Assembly: GCF_002982315.1 (NCBI RefSeq)
Contig: NZ_MWZD01000024.1
Span: forward strand, 62,001 to 126,000
Reading direction: 5' to 3'
Length of the DNA: 64,000 nucleotides
Source: Leucobacter massiliensis
GTDB taxonomy: Bacteria; Actinomycetota; Actinomycetes; Actinomycetales; Microbacteriaceae
Shown: piece after piece, positions 1 through 8,079 of the stretch
How the letters are laid out: the number at the start of each line of letters is the position of its first letter
Position numbering within the stretch: the first letter of the stretch is position 1
Position numbers and translations under genes: made by a program
The notes under the pieces: model-generated
The model's input: the letters and a program-made list of their open reading frames with translations, nothing else
What the model was told of the DNA's origin: nothing
Databases searched by the model: none

Positions 1-216
1 ATGATCCTGCGGGCGCGGGGCTGGCCGCTGGGTGAGGCGACGGTCACCTTCACGGTGGAGCCCGACGGCGAGGAGTGCCTCGTGCACATGCACGAGGTGG
101 CCGTGCGGGGTCCCGGCACGCTGATCCCGCGGTGGATCGCCGATCCGGTGATCCGCTGGCGCAATCGCGAGTCGCTGAAGCGCCTCGCCTACCTCGCAGA
201 AGGCGGCGCCCGCTAG
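1..216 (+). CDS. SRPBCC-family protein, C-terminal part (cut by window edge)
   Basis: The frame is open from the first base and ends at a TAG at 214-216. The visible 71 residues resemble the end of polyketide cyclase/SRPBCC proteins: a strand rich in T/V (EATVTFTVEPDG), then HEVAVRGPG, then a C-terminal helix ending RNRESLKRLAYLAEGG. The ATG at position 1 is probably internal, because a complete SRPBCC domain needs about 140 residues. Function and ligand cannot be given. A second SRPBCC gene lies at 830-1315. Confidence 0.6.
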   Translation: MILRARGWPLGEATVTFTVEPDGEECLVHMHEVAVRGPGTLIPRWIADPVIRWRNRESLKRLAYLAEGGAR

Positions 217-317
217 CACCCGCGCCCCCGCCCGCCACGGGAGCGTTGCGCAAGGGCCTTGTGAGGGGCGCCGGGGGCGCGTGAGGCAGGGTGGAGCCGA
301 GTGGAAGGAGAGAGCAC

Positions 318-698
318 ATGCAGCATGACGGCGAGCATCCCGCGCCCGAGATGGGCGCCCGCCCCGATCCGACGAAGGTCACGAATCAGGCAGCCCTGCA
401 ACGCTCCAGCGGCACCGTGTGGATCGTCATGGGAGGGCTGTTCCTGCTCGCGGCGCTCGTGCCGCTGGGCGCCTTCGCCTTCGCCGGCAGCGGGCGATCC
501 GCGGGCCTTGCGATACCCGTCGGGGTGGTGCTGATCGTCCTGTACCTCGCCCTGCTCCTCGCGCGCCTCACGATCGCGCAGCGCCGGGCCCGCTTGCGGG
601 TCATGGCGGCGAGCATGCTCACCATGGCGGTCGTGGCCCTGATCGGCGTCGCAAGCTGCGCGTGGATCGAGGCGGCGGCCGGCGCAGCGGCCGGCTGA
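318..698 (+). CDS. Small three-helix membrane protein, unknown function
   Basis: A protein of 126 residues. The ATG at 318 was chosen because an AAGGAG lies at 305-310, 7 bases upstream; an in-frame start 27 bases earlier has no such site. The N-terminal 35 residues are hydrophilic (acidic and His-rich). Three hydrophobic segments follow, around residues 36-57, 63-85 and 95-117, separated by a basic loop (RLTIAQRRARLRV). No family recognised. It stands alone, 101 bp after the SRPBCC fragment. Confidence 0.6.
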   Translation: MQHDGEHPAPEMGARPDPTKVTNQAALQRSSGTVWIVMGGLFLLAALVPLGAFAFAGSGRSAGLAIPVGVVLIVLYLALLLARLTIAQRRARLRVMAASMLTMAVVALIGVASCAWIEAAAGAAAG

Positions 699-829
699 GC
701 CGCGCGAGACGCCCGGAGGCGGAGCCGGGCGATACTCGCATCCTCCGGTGGCCGTCAACCCCGCTGTTTCGGGAGCCGCACGCTCTTAGGGTGGGTCGCA
801 CACATCCCGAGATGAAGGAGTGATCGCCC

Positions 830-1315
830 ATGCACACCGTCACCAGCGACATCGACGTGAACGCGCCGGTCCGCACCGTCTACGACCAGTGGACCCAGTT
901 CGAGGACTTCCCGGCATTCATGTCCGGCGTGGAGGAGGTCCGCCAGCTCGACGACACGACGACGCACTGGAAGGTCAAGGTCGGGGGAGTCGAGCGCGAG
1001 TTCCAGGCGCGGATCACCGAGCAGCTCCCCGACGAGCGGATCGCCTGGCGCAGCCTCAGCGGCCCGCAGCACGCCGGCGTCGTGACCTTCCACCGGCTCA
1101 GCGACGATCAGACGCGGGTGCGTCTACAGCTCGAGTGGGAGCCCGAGGGCTTCGTCGAGCACGTCGGAGCGGCGCTGCACATCGACAACGCGCGCGTCGG
1201 CGAGGATCTGCGGGAGTTCGCGCGGCTGCTCGAGTCGAACGGCTTCGCCACGGGCGCCTGGCGCGGATCCGTCGACCGCCCCGACAGCACCGGCGGCGCA
1301 CCCGCCGCGCCGTGA
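830..1315 (+). CDS. SRPBCC family cyclase/dehydrase-like protein
   Basis: A protein of 161 residues with an AAGGAG at 813-818. The fold is recognisable from the start (TSDIDVNAPVRTVYDQWTQF), the glycine turn after FMSGVEEV, the central WKVKVGGVEREF strand and the long C-terminal helix (VGEDLREFARLLE). It matches the COG5637 type of SRPBCC protein, often called cyclase/dehydrase, which binds a small hydrophobic ligand in the cytoplasm. The ligand is unknown. A possible -10 (TAGGGT, 787-792) lies upstream. The last 20 residues (Pro/Ala/Gly) look disordered. Confidence 0.8.
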   Translation: MHTVTSDIDVNAPVRTVYDQWTQFEDFPAFMSGVEEVRQLDDTTTHWKVKVGGVEREFQARITEQLPDERIAWRSLSGPQHAGVVTFHRLSDDQTRVRLQLEWEPEGFVEHVGAALHIDNARVGEDLREFARLLESNGFATGAWRGSVDRPDSTGGAPAAP

Positions 1316-1405
1316 GCCGCCCCGCCCGTCTCATCCGCTGCGGGCGAGGCGGCTGCCGGGCGATCGACGCGCCGGCTGACACCCCAAGACTCCGAGGAGG
1401 CACGC

Positions 1406-1633
1406 ATGGCCCAGCCCTGGGAACCCAATGACGAGAAGGACGAGAACGAAGAGCTCGCCATCACCGAGCACCGTGACGCCGCCGAGCCGGCGGTGACCGC
1501 CGAGGACGAGCAGGCGGTGGAGGTCGCCGAGCCCGACCCCCGCGCCGCGCTCGACGCCCTCGGGGAGGACGTGGCGTCCTCCCCGGCGCGGCGCGGGCAC
1601 GAGGACCCGGAGATCAGCGCCGAGCGGGGCTGA
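1406..1633 (+). CDS. Small acidic hypothetical protein
   Basis: A protein of 75 residues with GAGGAGG at 1394-1400 directly upstream. It is strongly acidic (about 24 Asp/Glu), has no hydrophobic stretch and looks intrinsically disordered. No family recognised. Its stop (1631-1633) abuts the stop of the SDR gene on the other strand (1634-1636), so the two genes converge without a gap. Confidence 0.55.
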   Translation: MAQPWEPNDEKDENEELAITEHRDAAEPAVTAEDEQAVEVAEPDPRAALDALGEDVASSPARRGHEDPEISAERG

Positions 1634-2344
1634 TCACGGCCAGGAGGGCTCCTCCTCGGGGCAGATGACGAGCTCCCGCACCTCGCAGTGCGGGGGCTGC
1701 TGCAGGGCGAAGATCACGGAACGCGCCACGTCCGAGGGCTCGTTGAGCTGGGCGTCCGGCGCGGGCCGGTACGCCTCCGGCCGGTCGTCGAAGAAGCGGG
1801 TGCGCATGCCGGCCGGGATCAGCGTCGTCACCCCGAGGCGGCCCGCGGTCTCGGCGGCGAGGGCGCGGGAGAAGCCGAGCACCCCGAACTTCGAGGCGCA
1901 GTACGCGGTCGCCTCCGGCAGGGCGCGCAGCGCGAGCGAGGAGGCGACGGTCACGATCCGGCCGTGGCCGCGCAGGACGTGGGGGAGCGCCGCGCGCACC
2001 GTCGAGACGGTGCCGAGCAGGTTCACGCCGATGACGCGCTCCCACTCCTCCGCGGCCACGTCCTCCAGGCGGCCGCAGCGGTCGATGCCGGCCGCCGTCA
2101 CCACCGCGTCGATGCCGCCGAGTTCCTCCGCGAGCTCCGCCACCGCGCGCTCGACCGCCGCCCGGTCCGAGACATCCGCCTGCCGGGCCGCCGCCCCGAC
2201 GGGCGCGCCGTCGAGCGACACGTCGATGACCGCGGGCGTGCCGCCCGCCTCCGCGACCGCTGCGGCGACCGCGGCCCCCAGGCCCGAGCCGCCGCCCGTG
2301 ATGAGCACGCGGCCGATCGGCCGGGGGAAGAGAGAGTTCTGCAT
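1634..2344 (-). CDS. Short-chain dehydrogenase/reductase (SDR)
   Basis: A classical SDR of 236 residues, a normal length for the family. It has the N-terminal dinucleotide motif TGGGSGLG, the mid-chain Ala-Gly motif (VTAAGID), the catalytic Ser in VASSLALRAL and YCASK. An NAD(P)-dependent oxidoreduction is expected; the substrate is unknown. It is the last gene of the minus-strand sugar cluster, 84 bp after the heptose kinase/adenylyltransferase. It is not an extended SDR, so it is a poor candidate for the HldD epimerase missing from this cluster. Confidence 0.85.
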   Translation of the reverse strand: MQNSLFPRPIGRVLITGGGSGLGAAVAAAVAEAGGTPAVIDVSLDGAPVGAAARQADVSDRAAVERAVAELAEELGGIDAVVTAAGIDRCGRLEDVAAEEWERVIGVNLLGTVSTVRAALPHVLRGHGRIVTVASSLALRALPEATAYCASKFGVLGFSRALAAETAGRLGVTTLIPAGMRTRFFDDRPEAYRPAPDAQLNEPSDVARSVIFALQQPPHCEVRELVICPEEEPSWP

Positions 2345-2428
2345 GATGCCTCCTGGATGTTCTGTCGGTTTCTGTGAGCGGGATGCCGGCTGCCGGCCGG
2401 TGACCGTGACGTCCGGCCGGCAGCCGGG

Positions 2429-3832
2429 TCAGCCGACGCGGGCGAGGGCCTCGGCGAGCCGGGTGGTCGAGCGGTGCAGGTGGTACGGGACGGTGACCGC
2501 GCGGCCGCCCCACTGAGCGAGCGCCGCCGACTCTGGGAGCGAGTCGACGGTGTAGTCGCCGCCTTTCACCCAGAGCTGGGGCCGGAGCGCCTCCAGGGCG
2601 CGGCCGGGATCGTCCTCCTCGAACACGAGCACGGCGTCGACGCAGGCGAGCGCGAGGAGCATCTCGACGCGGTCGTCCTCGCGGATGAGCGGACGCTCCG
2701 GCCCCTTGAGCCGGCGGACGGAGGCGTCCGAGTTGAGGCACACGACGAGACAGTCGCCGAGTTCCCGCGCCGCGGCGAGCGTGCGCACGTGTCCCGCGTG
2801 CAGCAGGTCGAAGCAGCCGCCCGCGGCGACGACCACGCCGCCGCGGTCCCGCACGGCGCGCGCCAGGGCGAGCGCGTCGGGGCCGCCCGTGACGGGGCTT
2901 CCGGCGGCGGGGCTCCCGGCTGCGAGGCTCCGGGCTGCGAGGACGGTCTCCTCCGGCTCGCAACCGAGCGACGCCACTCCGCCCGCCGCGAGGAAGTCCC
3001 CTGCGGCGCTGACCGCCGCACGAGCGGCCGCGCGCGCATCCGCACCGCCCCCGAGCGCCGCGACCGCGGTCGCCGCGAATCGGTCCCCCGCCCCGCAGGC
3101 GTCCGCAGCGTCCACGCGCCGTGCGGCGAAGCGTTCCGGAACGCCGCCCTCCCCGCACAGCAGCGCGCCGTCCGCACCGAGCGTCACGAGCACGGCGGCG
3201 CAGCCGTAGCGTTCGCGCAGCCGCCGCGCCGCCAGGAGCGCCTGCGCGGGCGTCGCCTCCGTGCCCGCCGCCGCGGCGGCCTCCGCGAGGTTCGGCGTGA
3301 CGAGCGCCGCAGCCGCCACCGGCTCGGCGCCGCGCGGGTGCGGATCCCAGACGAGCGGCACCTCGGCGCCGCGCCGCTGCAGGGCCGAACGCAGCTCCGG
3401 GTGCGCGGTCAGGCCCCGGCCGTAATCGGAGACGAGGATCGCGTCCGCCCGGTCGATGGCGGCGAGCATCGCCGCGTCCACGCACGGCAGCGGCGGCGGC
3501 GCGCAGCCCTCGTCGATGCGGCACAGCGGCCCGGCGGCCGTGCTCAGGCGGGTCTTCACCGGTGTCGGCGCACCGGACTCGCCCGCGACGAGCGAGATCC
3601 CGTCCAGCAGTTCCCGCAGCCGCCCCGCGCGACCGTCGCTCGACAGCGCGGTCACCAGCTCGACCTCGTGGCCGTCGCGGCGCAGCAGGCTCGCGACGAG
3701 GCCCGCGCCCCCGGCCCGGCTGCGCCGTGAAGTGACGTCGACGACCGGTACGTGCCCGTCGGGGCTCAGCCGCTCCGACACCCCGCCGAGGTCTTCGTCG
3801 AGCAGCACATCGCCCACCACCGTGACCCTCAT
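2429..3832 (-). CDS. hldE: Bifunctional heptose-phosphate kinase/adenylyltransferase, HldE type
   Basis: A two-domain protein of 467 residues, matching HldE in length and order. Residues 1 to about 305 form a PfkB/ribokinase-type kinase: GGAG near 41-44 and DACGAGDRF with the catalytic Asp at 250. After an Ala/Gly/Pro linker, residues about 320-467 form a nucleotidyltransferase with GGCFDLLHAGH (HAGH at 345-348) and a late STT motif. Predicted role: phosphorylation of heptose 7-phosphate at C1 and transfer of a nucleotide to heptose 1-phosphate. Translation starts inside the stop of the isomerase gene (ATGA, 3829-3832), with GGAGGAG upstream, so the two are coupled. The adenylyl specificity is assumed from the family. 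Confidence 0.85.
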   Translation of the reverse strand: MRVTVVGDVLLDEDLGGVSERLSPDGHVPVVDVTSRRSRAGGAGLVASLLRRDGHEVELVTALSSDGRAGRLRELLDGISLVAGESGAPTPVKTRLSTAAGPLCRIDEGCAPPPLPCVDAAMLAAIDRADAILVSDYGRGLTAHPELRSALQRRGAEVPLVWDPHPRGAEPVAAAALVTPNLAEAAAAAGTEATPAQALLAARRLRERYGCAAVLVTLGADGALLCGEGGVPERFAARRVDAADACGAGDRFAATAVAALGGGADARAAARAAVSAAGDFLAAGGVASLGCEPEETVLAARSLAAGSPAAGSPVTGGPDALALARAVRDRGGVVVAAGGCFDLLHAGHVRTLAAARELGDCLVVCLNSDASVRRLKGPERPLIREDDRVEMLLALACVDAVLVFEEDDPGRALEALRPQLWVKGGDYTVDSLPESAALAQWGGRAVTVPYHLHRSTTRLAEALARVG

Positions 3833-4470
3833 GCCCGCTCCTCCGCATCGAGTGCGCGGCAGCGCGCATCGAACACCTCGCACAGCGCGTGCACCGCCGC
3901 AAGCTGGCACTCCTGCACGTGCGGCGAGGCGCCGTCGAAGCAGATCGCCTCGTCGCAGACAGTGGTGAGCGGGTTCGGGCCCTCGCCCGTCATGGCCCAC
4001 GAACTCGCGCCGACGAAGCGCGCCGCGTGGGCGGCCTCGATGAGGTTCCGGCTCCCGCCGCTCGTGGACAGCAGCAGCACGACGTCGTTCTCCCGCGCGT
4101 GCGCCCGCACCTGCCGCGCGAAGACCTCCGCGAAGCCGTAGTCGTTGCCGATCGCGGTGACGCTGGACGTCTCCGCGTTGAGCGCGATCGCCGAGAAGGC
4201 GCGACGCTCGTCCCGGTAGCGGCCGACCAGTTCGGCGGTGAGGTGCTGCGCCTCCGCCGCAGAGCCGCCGTTGCCCGCGACGAGGAGACGGCCGCCGGCG
4301 CGCAGCCGCTCGGCGAGTTCGAGACCCCAGGTCTCCAGGTGCGTCGCGTGCCGTTCCGCCGCGGCGAGGGCGCGCGTGAGCGAGCGCAGGTGACCGGTGA
4401 CGAGCGGGGCGTAGTCTTCGGCCGCGGCGTCGCGGAGCGCGGCGGCGCGGCGCGGCGCGGTCGCGCGCAT
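3829..4470 (-). CDS. gmhA: Sedoheptulose-7-phosphate isomerase, GmhA type (SIS domain)
   Basis: A SIS-domain protein of 213 residues. It has GNGGSAAEAQHLTAEL near residue 65, with the His and Glu of the GmhA metal site, SSVTAIGNDYGF, the phosphosugar loop LLSTSGGSRNLIEAA, and ECQLAAVHALCE with the second Gln/His pair. Predicted reaction: D-sedoheptulose 7-phosphate to D-glycero-D-manno-heptose 7-phosphate. It overlaps the glycosyltransferase stop upstream (ATGA at 4467-4470) and the hldE start downstream. The start chosen is the Met giving the usual GmhA length. Confidence 0.88.
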   Translation of the reverse strand: MRATAPRRAAALRDAAAEDYAPLVTGHLRSLTRALAAAERHATHLETWGLELAERLRAGGRLLVAGNGGSAAEAQHLTAELVGRYRDERRAFSAIALNAETSSVTAIGNDYGFAEVFARQVRAHARENDVVLLLSTSGGSRNLIEAAHAARFVGASSWAMTGEGPNPLTTVCDEAICFDGASPHVQECQLAAVHALCEVFDARCRALDAEERA

Positions 4471-5723
4471 CACTGCGCCGCTCCCGCGAGGCGGGCGAGA
4501 CGGCCGCCGTCCCGCGCGATGGCGCGCTCGTAGATGCGCTCCGTGCGCTCCGCGACGCGATCCCAGCCATAGAGCGCCTCCACGCGCTCGCGCCCGGCAG
4601 CGCCCAGCGCCGCGCGCAGCCGCTCGTCGGTGAGCAGCCGCGCGACCGCGCAGGCCACAGCCCCGGGGTCCCTCGGGGGCACCAGCAGCCCGGTCACCCC
4701 GTCGACGACGCTGTTCTGCAGGCCGCCGACGCGGGCCGCGACCACCGGGGTGCCGCACGCCATGCTCTCCAGGGGCACGATCCCGAAGGGCTCGTACCAG
4801 GGCGCGCACACCGTCGCGTGCGCCGAGCGCAGCAGCGCGGGCATGTCCTCCCGGGCGACGGCGCCCCGGAAGCGCACCATGCCGGAGACCCCCAGCTCGG
4901 CCGCGAGCGAGGCGAGCCGCGTGCGCTCCCGGTCGCGACCGTCGACCTCGGCGCCCGTGCCGGCGATCACCAGCTCGACGTCGTCTCCGAAGCCGAAATC
5001 GCGCAGCCGGGCCAGCGCCTGCATCACCGTGTCCACGCCCTTGCGGGGCACGAGGCGCCCGATGCTCAGCAGCCGGAATCGCGCGCCGCGGCGCTCCGCC
5101 TCGCCGCGCGGGGTGAAGAGCTCGGGGTCGACCCCGCACGGAGCGACCTCGATGTGACCGCGGTCGACGCCCAGCGCTCGCAGCTCCTCCACCTCGTCGG
5201 CGCAGGTCGCGATCACCGTGTCCGCCTGCCTGCCGACGAGCGGCTCCAGCCGGGCGCGTTCGCCCGGGCTCGTGTCCGCCACGCCCTGGCAGCGCCGCTT
5301 CACCGAGCCCAGCGCGTGGAAGGTCTGCAGGATCGGGGGCCGCGGCAGGGTCGGCACCATCTGCCGCGAGCCGCCCAGCGCCGCCAGCCCCGACATCCAG
5401 AAGTGCGCGTGGACGAGGTCGGGACGCTCGACCGACCACGCCGAGGCGAGCCCGGCGGCGAGCGGACCCATATAGGGCAGCAGGGCGTCCTTCGGGATCC
5501 GGCGTTCCGGTCCGGCGCTGAGCTGCACGACCTCCACGCCCTCGTCGAGCGCGACGCGCGTCGGGGTGTCCGGATCGTCGCGGCGAGTGAAGACGGTGAC
5601 GGTGTGGCCGCGCCGGCCCAGGTGCCTGGCGAGCGCGGCGACGTGCACGTTCTGCCCTCCCGAGTCGACGCTGCCGGGAGGTGCGAGCGGGCTGGCGTGC
5701 TCGGAGACCATGGCTATTCTCAT
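4470..5723 (-). CDS. GT4-family glycosyltransferase
   Basis: A GT-B glycosyltransferase of 417 residues. The N-terminal domain begins MRIAMVSEHASPL with the donor/acceptor loop SGGQNVHVAALA. The C-terminal domain has LLSIGRLVPRKGVDTV and the E-x7-E motif in EPFGIVPLESMACG. It resembles the MshA/sucrose-phosphate-synthase branch of GT4. An AAGGAG precedes the ATG by 8 bases. With its neighbours it probably builds a heptose-containing surface glycan; donor and acceptor cannot be read from sequence. Confidence 0.88.
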   Translation of the reverse strand: MRIAMVSEHASPLAPPGSVDSGGQNVHVAALARHLGRRGHTVTVFTRRDDPDTPTRVALDEGVEVVQLSAGPERRIPKDALLPYMGPLAAGLASAWSVERPDLVHAHFWMSGLAALGGSRQMVPTLPRPPILQTFHALGSVKRRCQGVADTSPGERARLEPLVGRQADTVIATCADEVEELRALGVDRGHIEVAPCGVDPELFTPRGEAERRGARFRLLSIGRLVPRKGVDTVMQALARLRDFGFGDDVELVIAGTGAEVDGRDRERTRLASLAAELGVSGMVRFRGAVAREDMPALLRSAHATVCAPWYEPFGIVPLESMACGTPVVAARVGGLQNSVVDGVTGLLVPPRDPGAVACAVARLLTDERLRAALGAAGRERVEALYGWDRVAERTERIYERAIARDGGRLARLAGAAQ

Positions 5724-5788
5724 CGTTCCACTCCTTCGATCGGCGGTGAACTCGTGGGGGCTCTTTTACACATCTGTCGCTGCCGGCG

Positions 5789-6718
5789 CTATGCGAGGAG
5801 CGCGTCCCAGTCGGCCAGGAACCGGTCGAGGCCGTAGCGCGTCCGCACGAAGGCCCGGGCGGCTCGGCCCCGCTCGCGCGCCTCATCGGGGTCGGCCATC
5901 CAGCGGCGCGCCGCGGAGGCGAGCTCCTCCACATCGGCCGAGACGACCCCCGCCTCGGCGGGCACCGCGCGGCCCGCCTCGGTGGTCGCGAGCACGAGCA
6001 CCGGCATCCCGATGCTCATCGCCTCCAGCAGCGACAAGCCGAGCGAGGTCCAGCGCATCGGGTGCAGGTAGGCGCGGCGGCGCGCGAGTTCCCGGTGCAG
6101 GCGGACGGTCGGCAGGTCCCCGACGACGCGCAGCCGGTCCGGGCCGAGCCCGAGCGCCCCCGGCAGCCGGTCCGTGTCGATGCCGAAGCAGTCGAGCCGG
6201 GCCTCCTCCGCGAAGCGGGGGAGCAGGTCGGTGCCCACGACGCGGCCGCGGCGCACGGGCTCGTTGATGACCACGCCGAGCGCCTCCAGTTCGCCGGAGT
6301 AGCGTGCCCGGGGGTCGGGGATGCCGTGCTCGATGACGACCGTGGGAGCCTCGCCGCAGTCCCACACGAGACGGTTGAAGTGGGTGACGTGCACCACCGG
6401 GATGCGGTGCTGCCCGGCGAGCGGGTGCCGCTCGGTGACGGGCAGCCGCTTCGGCGTGTTGTGCTCGACGAACACGGCGGGGACGTCGATGCCCGGGCGG
6501 CGGCCGAGGAGGGCGGCAGCCGCTTCGAGCTCCTCGGTGCGCTGCAGCACGACGACGTCGACCTCCTGCTCCGCGAACTCGCGAGGCTCCAGCCAGCGGC
6601 TTCCCGCGGGGAGCGCGGGGCGGGCGCCGGCGGCCGGGGCGGGCAGCAGGTACTCGTGGCCGCCTCGCAGGAAGCCGTCCATCCAGCCGCCGTGCACGTG
6701 CCAGACCATGATCCTCAT
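5789..6718 (-). CDS. Glycosyltransferase (GT-B fold)
   Basis: A protein of 309 residues, starting MRIMVWHVHGGWMDGFLRG. The C-terminal half carries a GT-B signature (TSLGLSLLEAMSIGMPVL), and the N-terminal half has VFVEHNTPKR and VVHVTHFN. The chosen Met overlaps the stop of the upstream GT9 gene (6715-6717), consistent with translational coupling. It is shorter than most GT4 enzymes, and the acceptor domain looks reduced. A 65-bp gap separates it from the next glycosyltransferase. Substrate unknown. Confidence 0.78.
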   Translation of the reverse strand: MRIMVWHVHGGWMDGFLRGGHEYLLPAPAAGARPALPAGSRWLEPREFAEQEVDVVVLQRTEELEAAAALLGRRPGIDVPAVFVEHNTPKRLPVTERHPLAGQHRIPVVHVTHFNRLVWDCGEAPTVVIEHGIPDPRARYSGELEALGVVINEPVRRGRVVGTDLLPRFAEEARLDCFGIDTDRLPGALGLGPDRLRVVGDLPTVRLHRELARRRAYLHPMRWTSLGLSLLEAMSIGMPVLVLATTEAGRAVPAEAGVVSADVEELASAARRWMADPDEARERGRAARAFVRTRYGLDRFLADWDALLA

Positions 6719-7812
6719 CGCAGCGCCTCCCGGAACTCTTCGTGCGCACCCGTCCACGAGACGGGCGCAGCCGCCGCGGGGACGCGCGCCCCCGACGCGG
6801 CCTCCAGCTCGAACACCGCGTCCAGGACCGCATCGGGGCCGACCGAGGCGAGGCAGGGATGGCCGGGCACGGGGCACTCGCGCGCCCGCGTCCCCCGGCA
6901 GGGCGCGTCCTGATCGCCGAGCAGGCGGAGCGGGACCCGGTACGGCTGCCAGCGCACCGCGGGCACGACGGGGGCGAAGAGGCTCACGACCGGCGTGCCG
7001 ACCGCCGCTGCGAGGTGCGCCGGGCCGGTGTTCCCGCACACGAGCACCTCCGCCCGGGCGATGACGCCGGCAAGCTCAGGGAAGGAGCACGCCCCGGAGA
7101 GGTCGATCACGCCGGGAGCGGCGGCGGCGGCGCAGAGTTCGCGCTCCTCCCCGCCGCCCGTCACCACGACCCGCCGGCCGTGCTCGACGAGTTTCCGCGC
7201 GAGCTCGGCGTAGCCCTCGGCCGGCCACCGCCGGGCGGGGACCGCAGCGCCGGGGTGCAGCACCACGTAGGGTTCCGTGCCGCACAGCTCCGCCGTCTCC
7301 GCCGCCTCAGCCACGCCGCGCACGGCGAGCCGGCCGTCGTCGGCTGCGGGGTAGCCGGCCGCTCCGGCGATCGCGAGGCCGCGCTCCGCCTCCGGGATGT
7401 CCTCCGGCAGATCCTCGCCCGGTCGCAGCCGCACATCGAGCAGTGATCCCGCGTAGTCCGTCGACACCCCCGTGATGCGCGGCACCCCGGCGGCCCGCAG
7501 CAGCAGCGCGAGCGGCAGCGGCGACTGGTGGAAGGAGGTCAGGATCACGGCCTCGTCGATGCCGGCCGCGCCCAGGGCGGCGAGGAGCTCGCGCTGATGC
7601 GCGGGCGTGGCCTCGGGCGCCGGGTTGGAGATCCAGGGCGCATCCCACACGATCAGCCGGGAGACCCCGGGCAGCATTCGCGCGGCCGCCTCGCCGCGCG
7701 GGCCGCACAGCAGCACGGTCTCGGCACGGGCGGCGACCGCGCGCACCGCCGGGCCCGCGAGCAGCACATCGCCGGCGCTGTCGAGCCGCGCCACCAGCAC
7801 CCGCCGGGTCAC
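6715..7812 (-). CDS. GT9-family (heptosyltransferase-like) glycosyltransferase
   Basis: With the GTG at 7810-7812 as start, the product has 365 residues and begins VTRRVLVARLDSAGDVLLAGPAV, the expected GT9 N-terminus. Later motifs include VLHPGAAVPARRWP, VVVTGGGEERELC and VCGNTGPAHLAAAVG (the nucleotide-heptose site). An upstream in-frame ATG (7968) would add 52 residues, but 35 of them repeat this gene's own interior, so it was not used. It is the first gene of the sugar operon and points away from a second GT9 gene at 8080. Confidence 0.82.
   Translation of the reverse strand: MTRRVLVARLDSAGDVLLAGPAVRAVAARAETVLLCGPRGEAAARMLPGVSRLIVWDAPWISNPAPEATPAHQRELLAALGAAGIDEAVILTSFHQSPLPLALLLRAAGVPRITGVSTDYAGSLLDVRLRPGEDLPEDIPEAERGLAIAGAAGYPAADDGRLAVRGVAEAAETAELCGTEPYVVLHPGAAVPARRWPAEGYAELARKLVEHGRRVVVTGGGEERELCAAAAAPGVIDLSGACSFPELAGVIARAEVLVCGNTGPAHLAAAVGTPVVSLFAPVVPAVRWQPYRVPLRLLGDQDAPCRGTRARECPVPGHPCLASVGPDAVLDAVFELEAASGARVPAAAAPVSWTGAHEEFREALR
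7391..7520. repeat. 130-bp direct repeat, copy inside the GT9 gene
   Basis: This stretch of the GT9 coding sequence recurs base for base at 7874-8003, 483 bp away in the same orientation. The ten bases before it (7381-7390) also match, apart from one extra T in the second copy. Confidence 0.95.
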
Positions 7813-7873
7813 GGCCGCGCCTCCGTCTTCGCCGCCTGGCCGGGTGAGCGGCGGTCCCGCGGGCGCTCCGCCT

Positions 7874-8003
7874 TCCGGGATGTCCTCCGGCAGATCCTCG
7901 CCCGGTCGCAGCCGCACATCGAGCAGTGATCCCGCGTAGTCCGTCGACACCCCCGTGATGCGCGGCACCCCGGCGGCCCGCAGCAGCAGCGCGAGCGGCA
8001 GCG
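7874..8003. repeat. 130-bp direct repeat, intergenic copy between the divergent GT9 genes
   Basis: This is an exact copy of 7391-7520 placed upstream of the GT9 start, in the gap between the divergent GT9 genes. Its reading frame is open and continues into the GT9 gene, so it mimics an N-terminal extension. A short-range duplication is the simplest origin. It probably displaced or rebuilt the promoter region of both genes. Confidence 0.93.
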
Positions 8004-8079
8004 CGACGCGGGCGGGCGACGCGCGGCGGCGGTGTCAAGGGGTGGCACGCGATGGCGCCGGAACGGCAGCGTTGGAGGC

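Noticed and set aside
766..792. GTTT...GGGT pair before the SRPBCC gene as a SigB-type promoter
   Set aside because: The spacer is 19 bp and the -10 lacks the expected GGGTAT, so the match is not convincing.
1614..4570. Long minus-strand frames of 762 and 713 codons running through the heptose genes
   Set aside because: The 762-codon frame is a shadow of SDR and hldE in another phase. The 713-codon frame contains hldE, but its extra N-terminus is out-of-frame gmhA sequence, so the inner ATG at 3832 was used.
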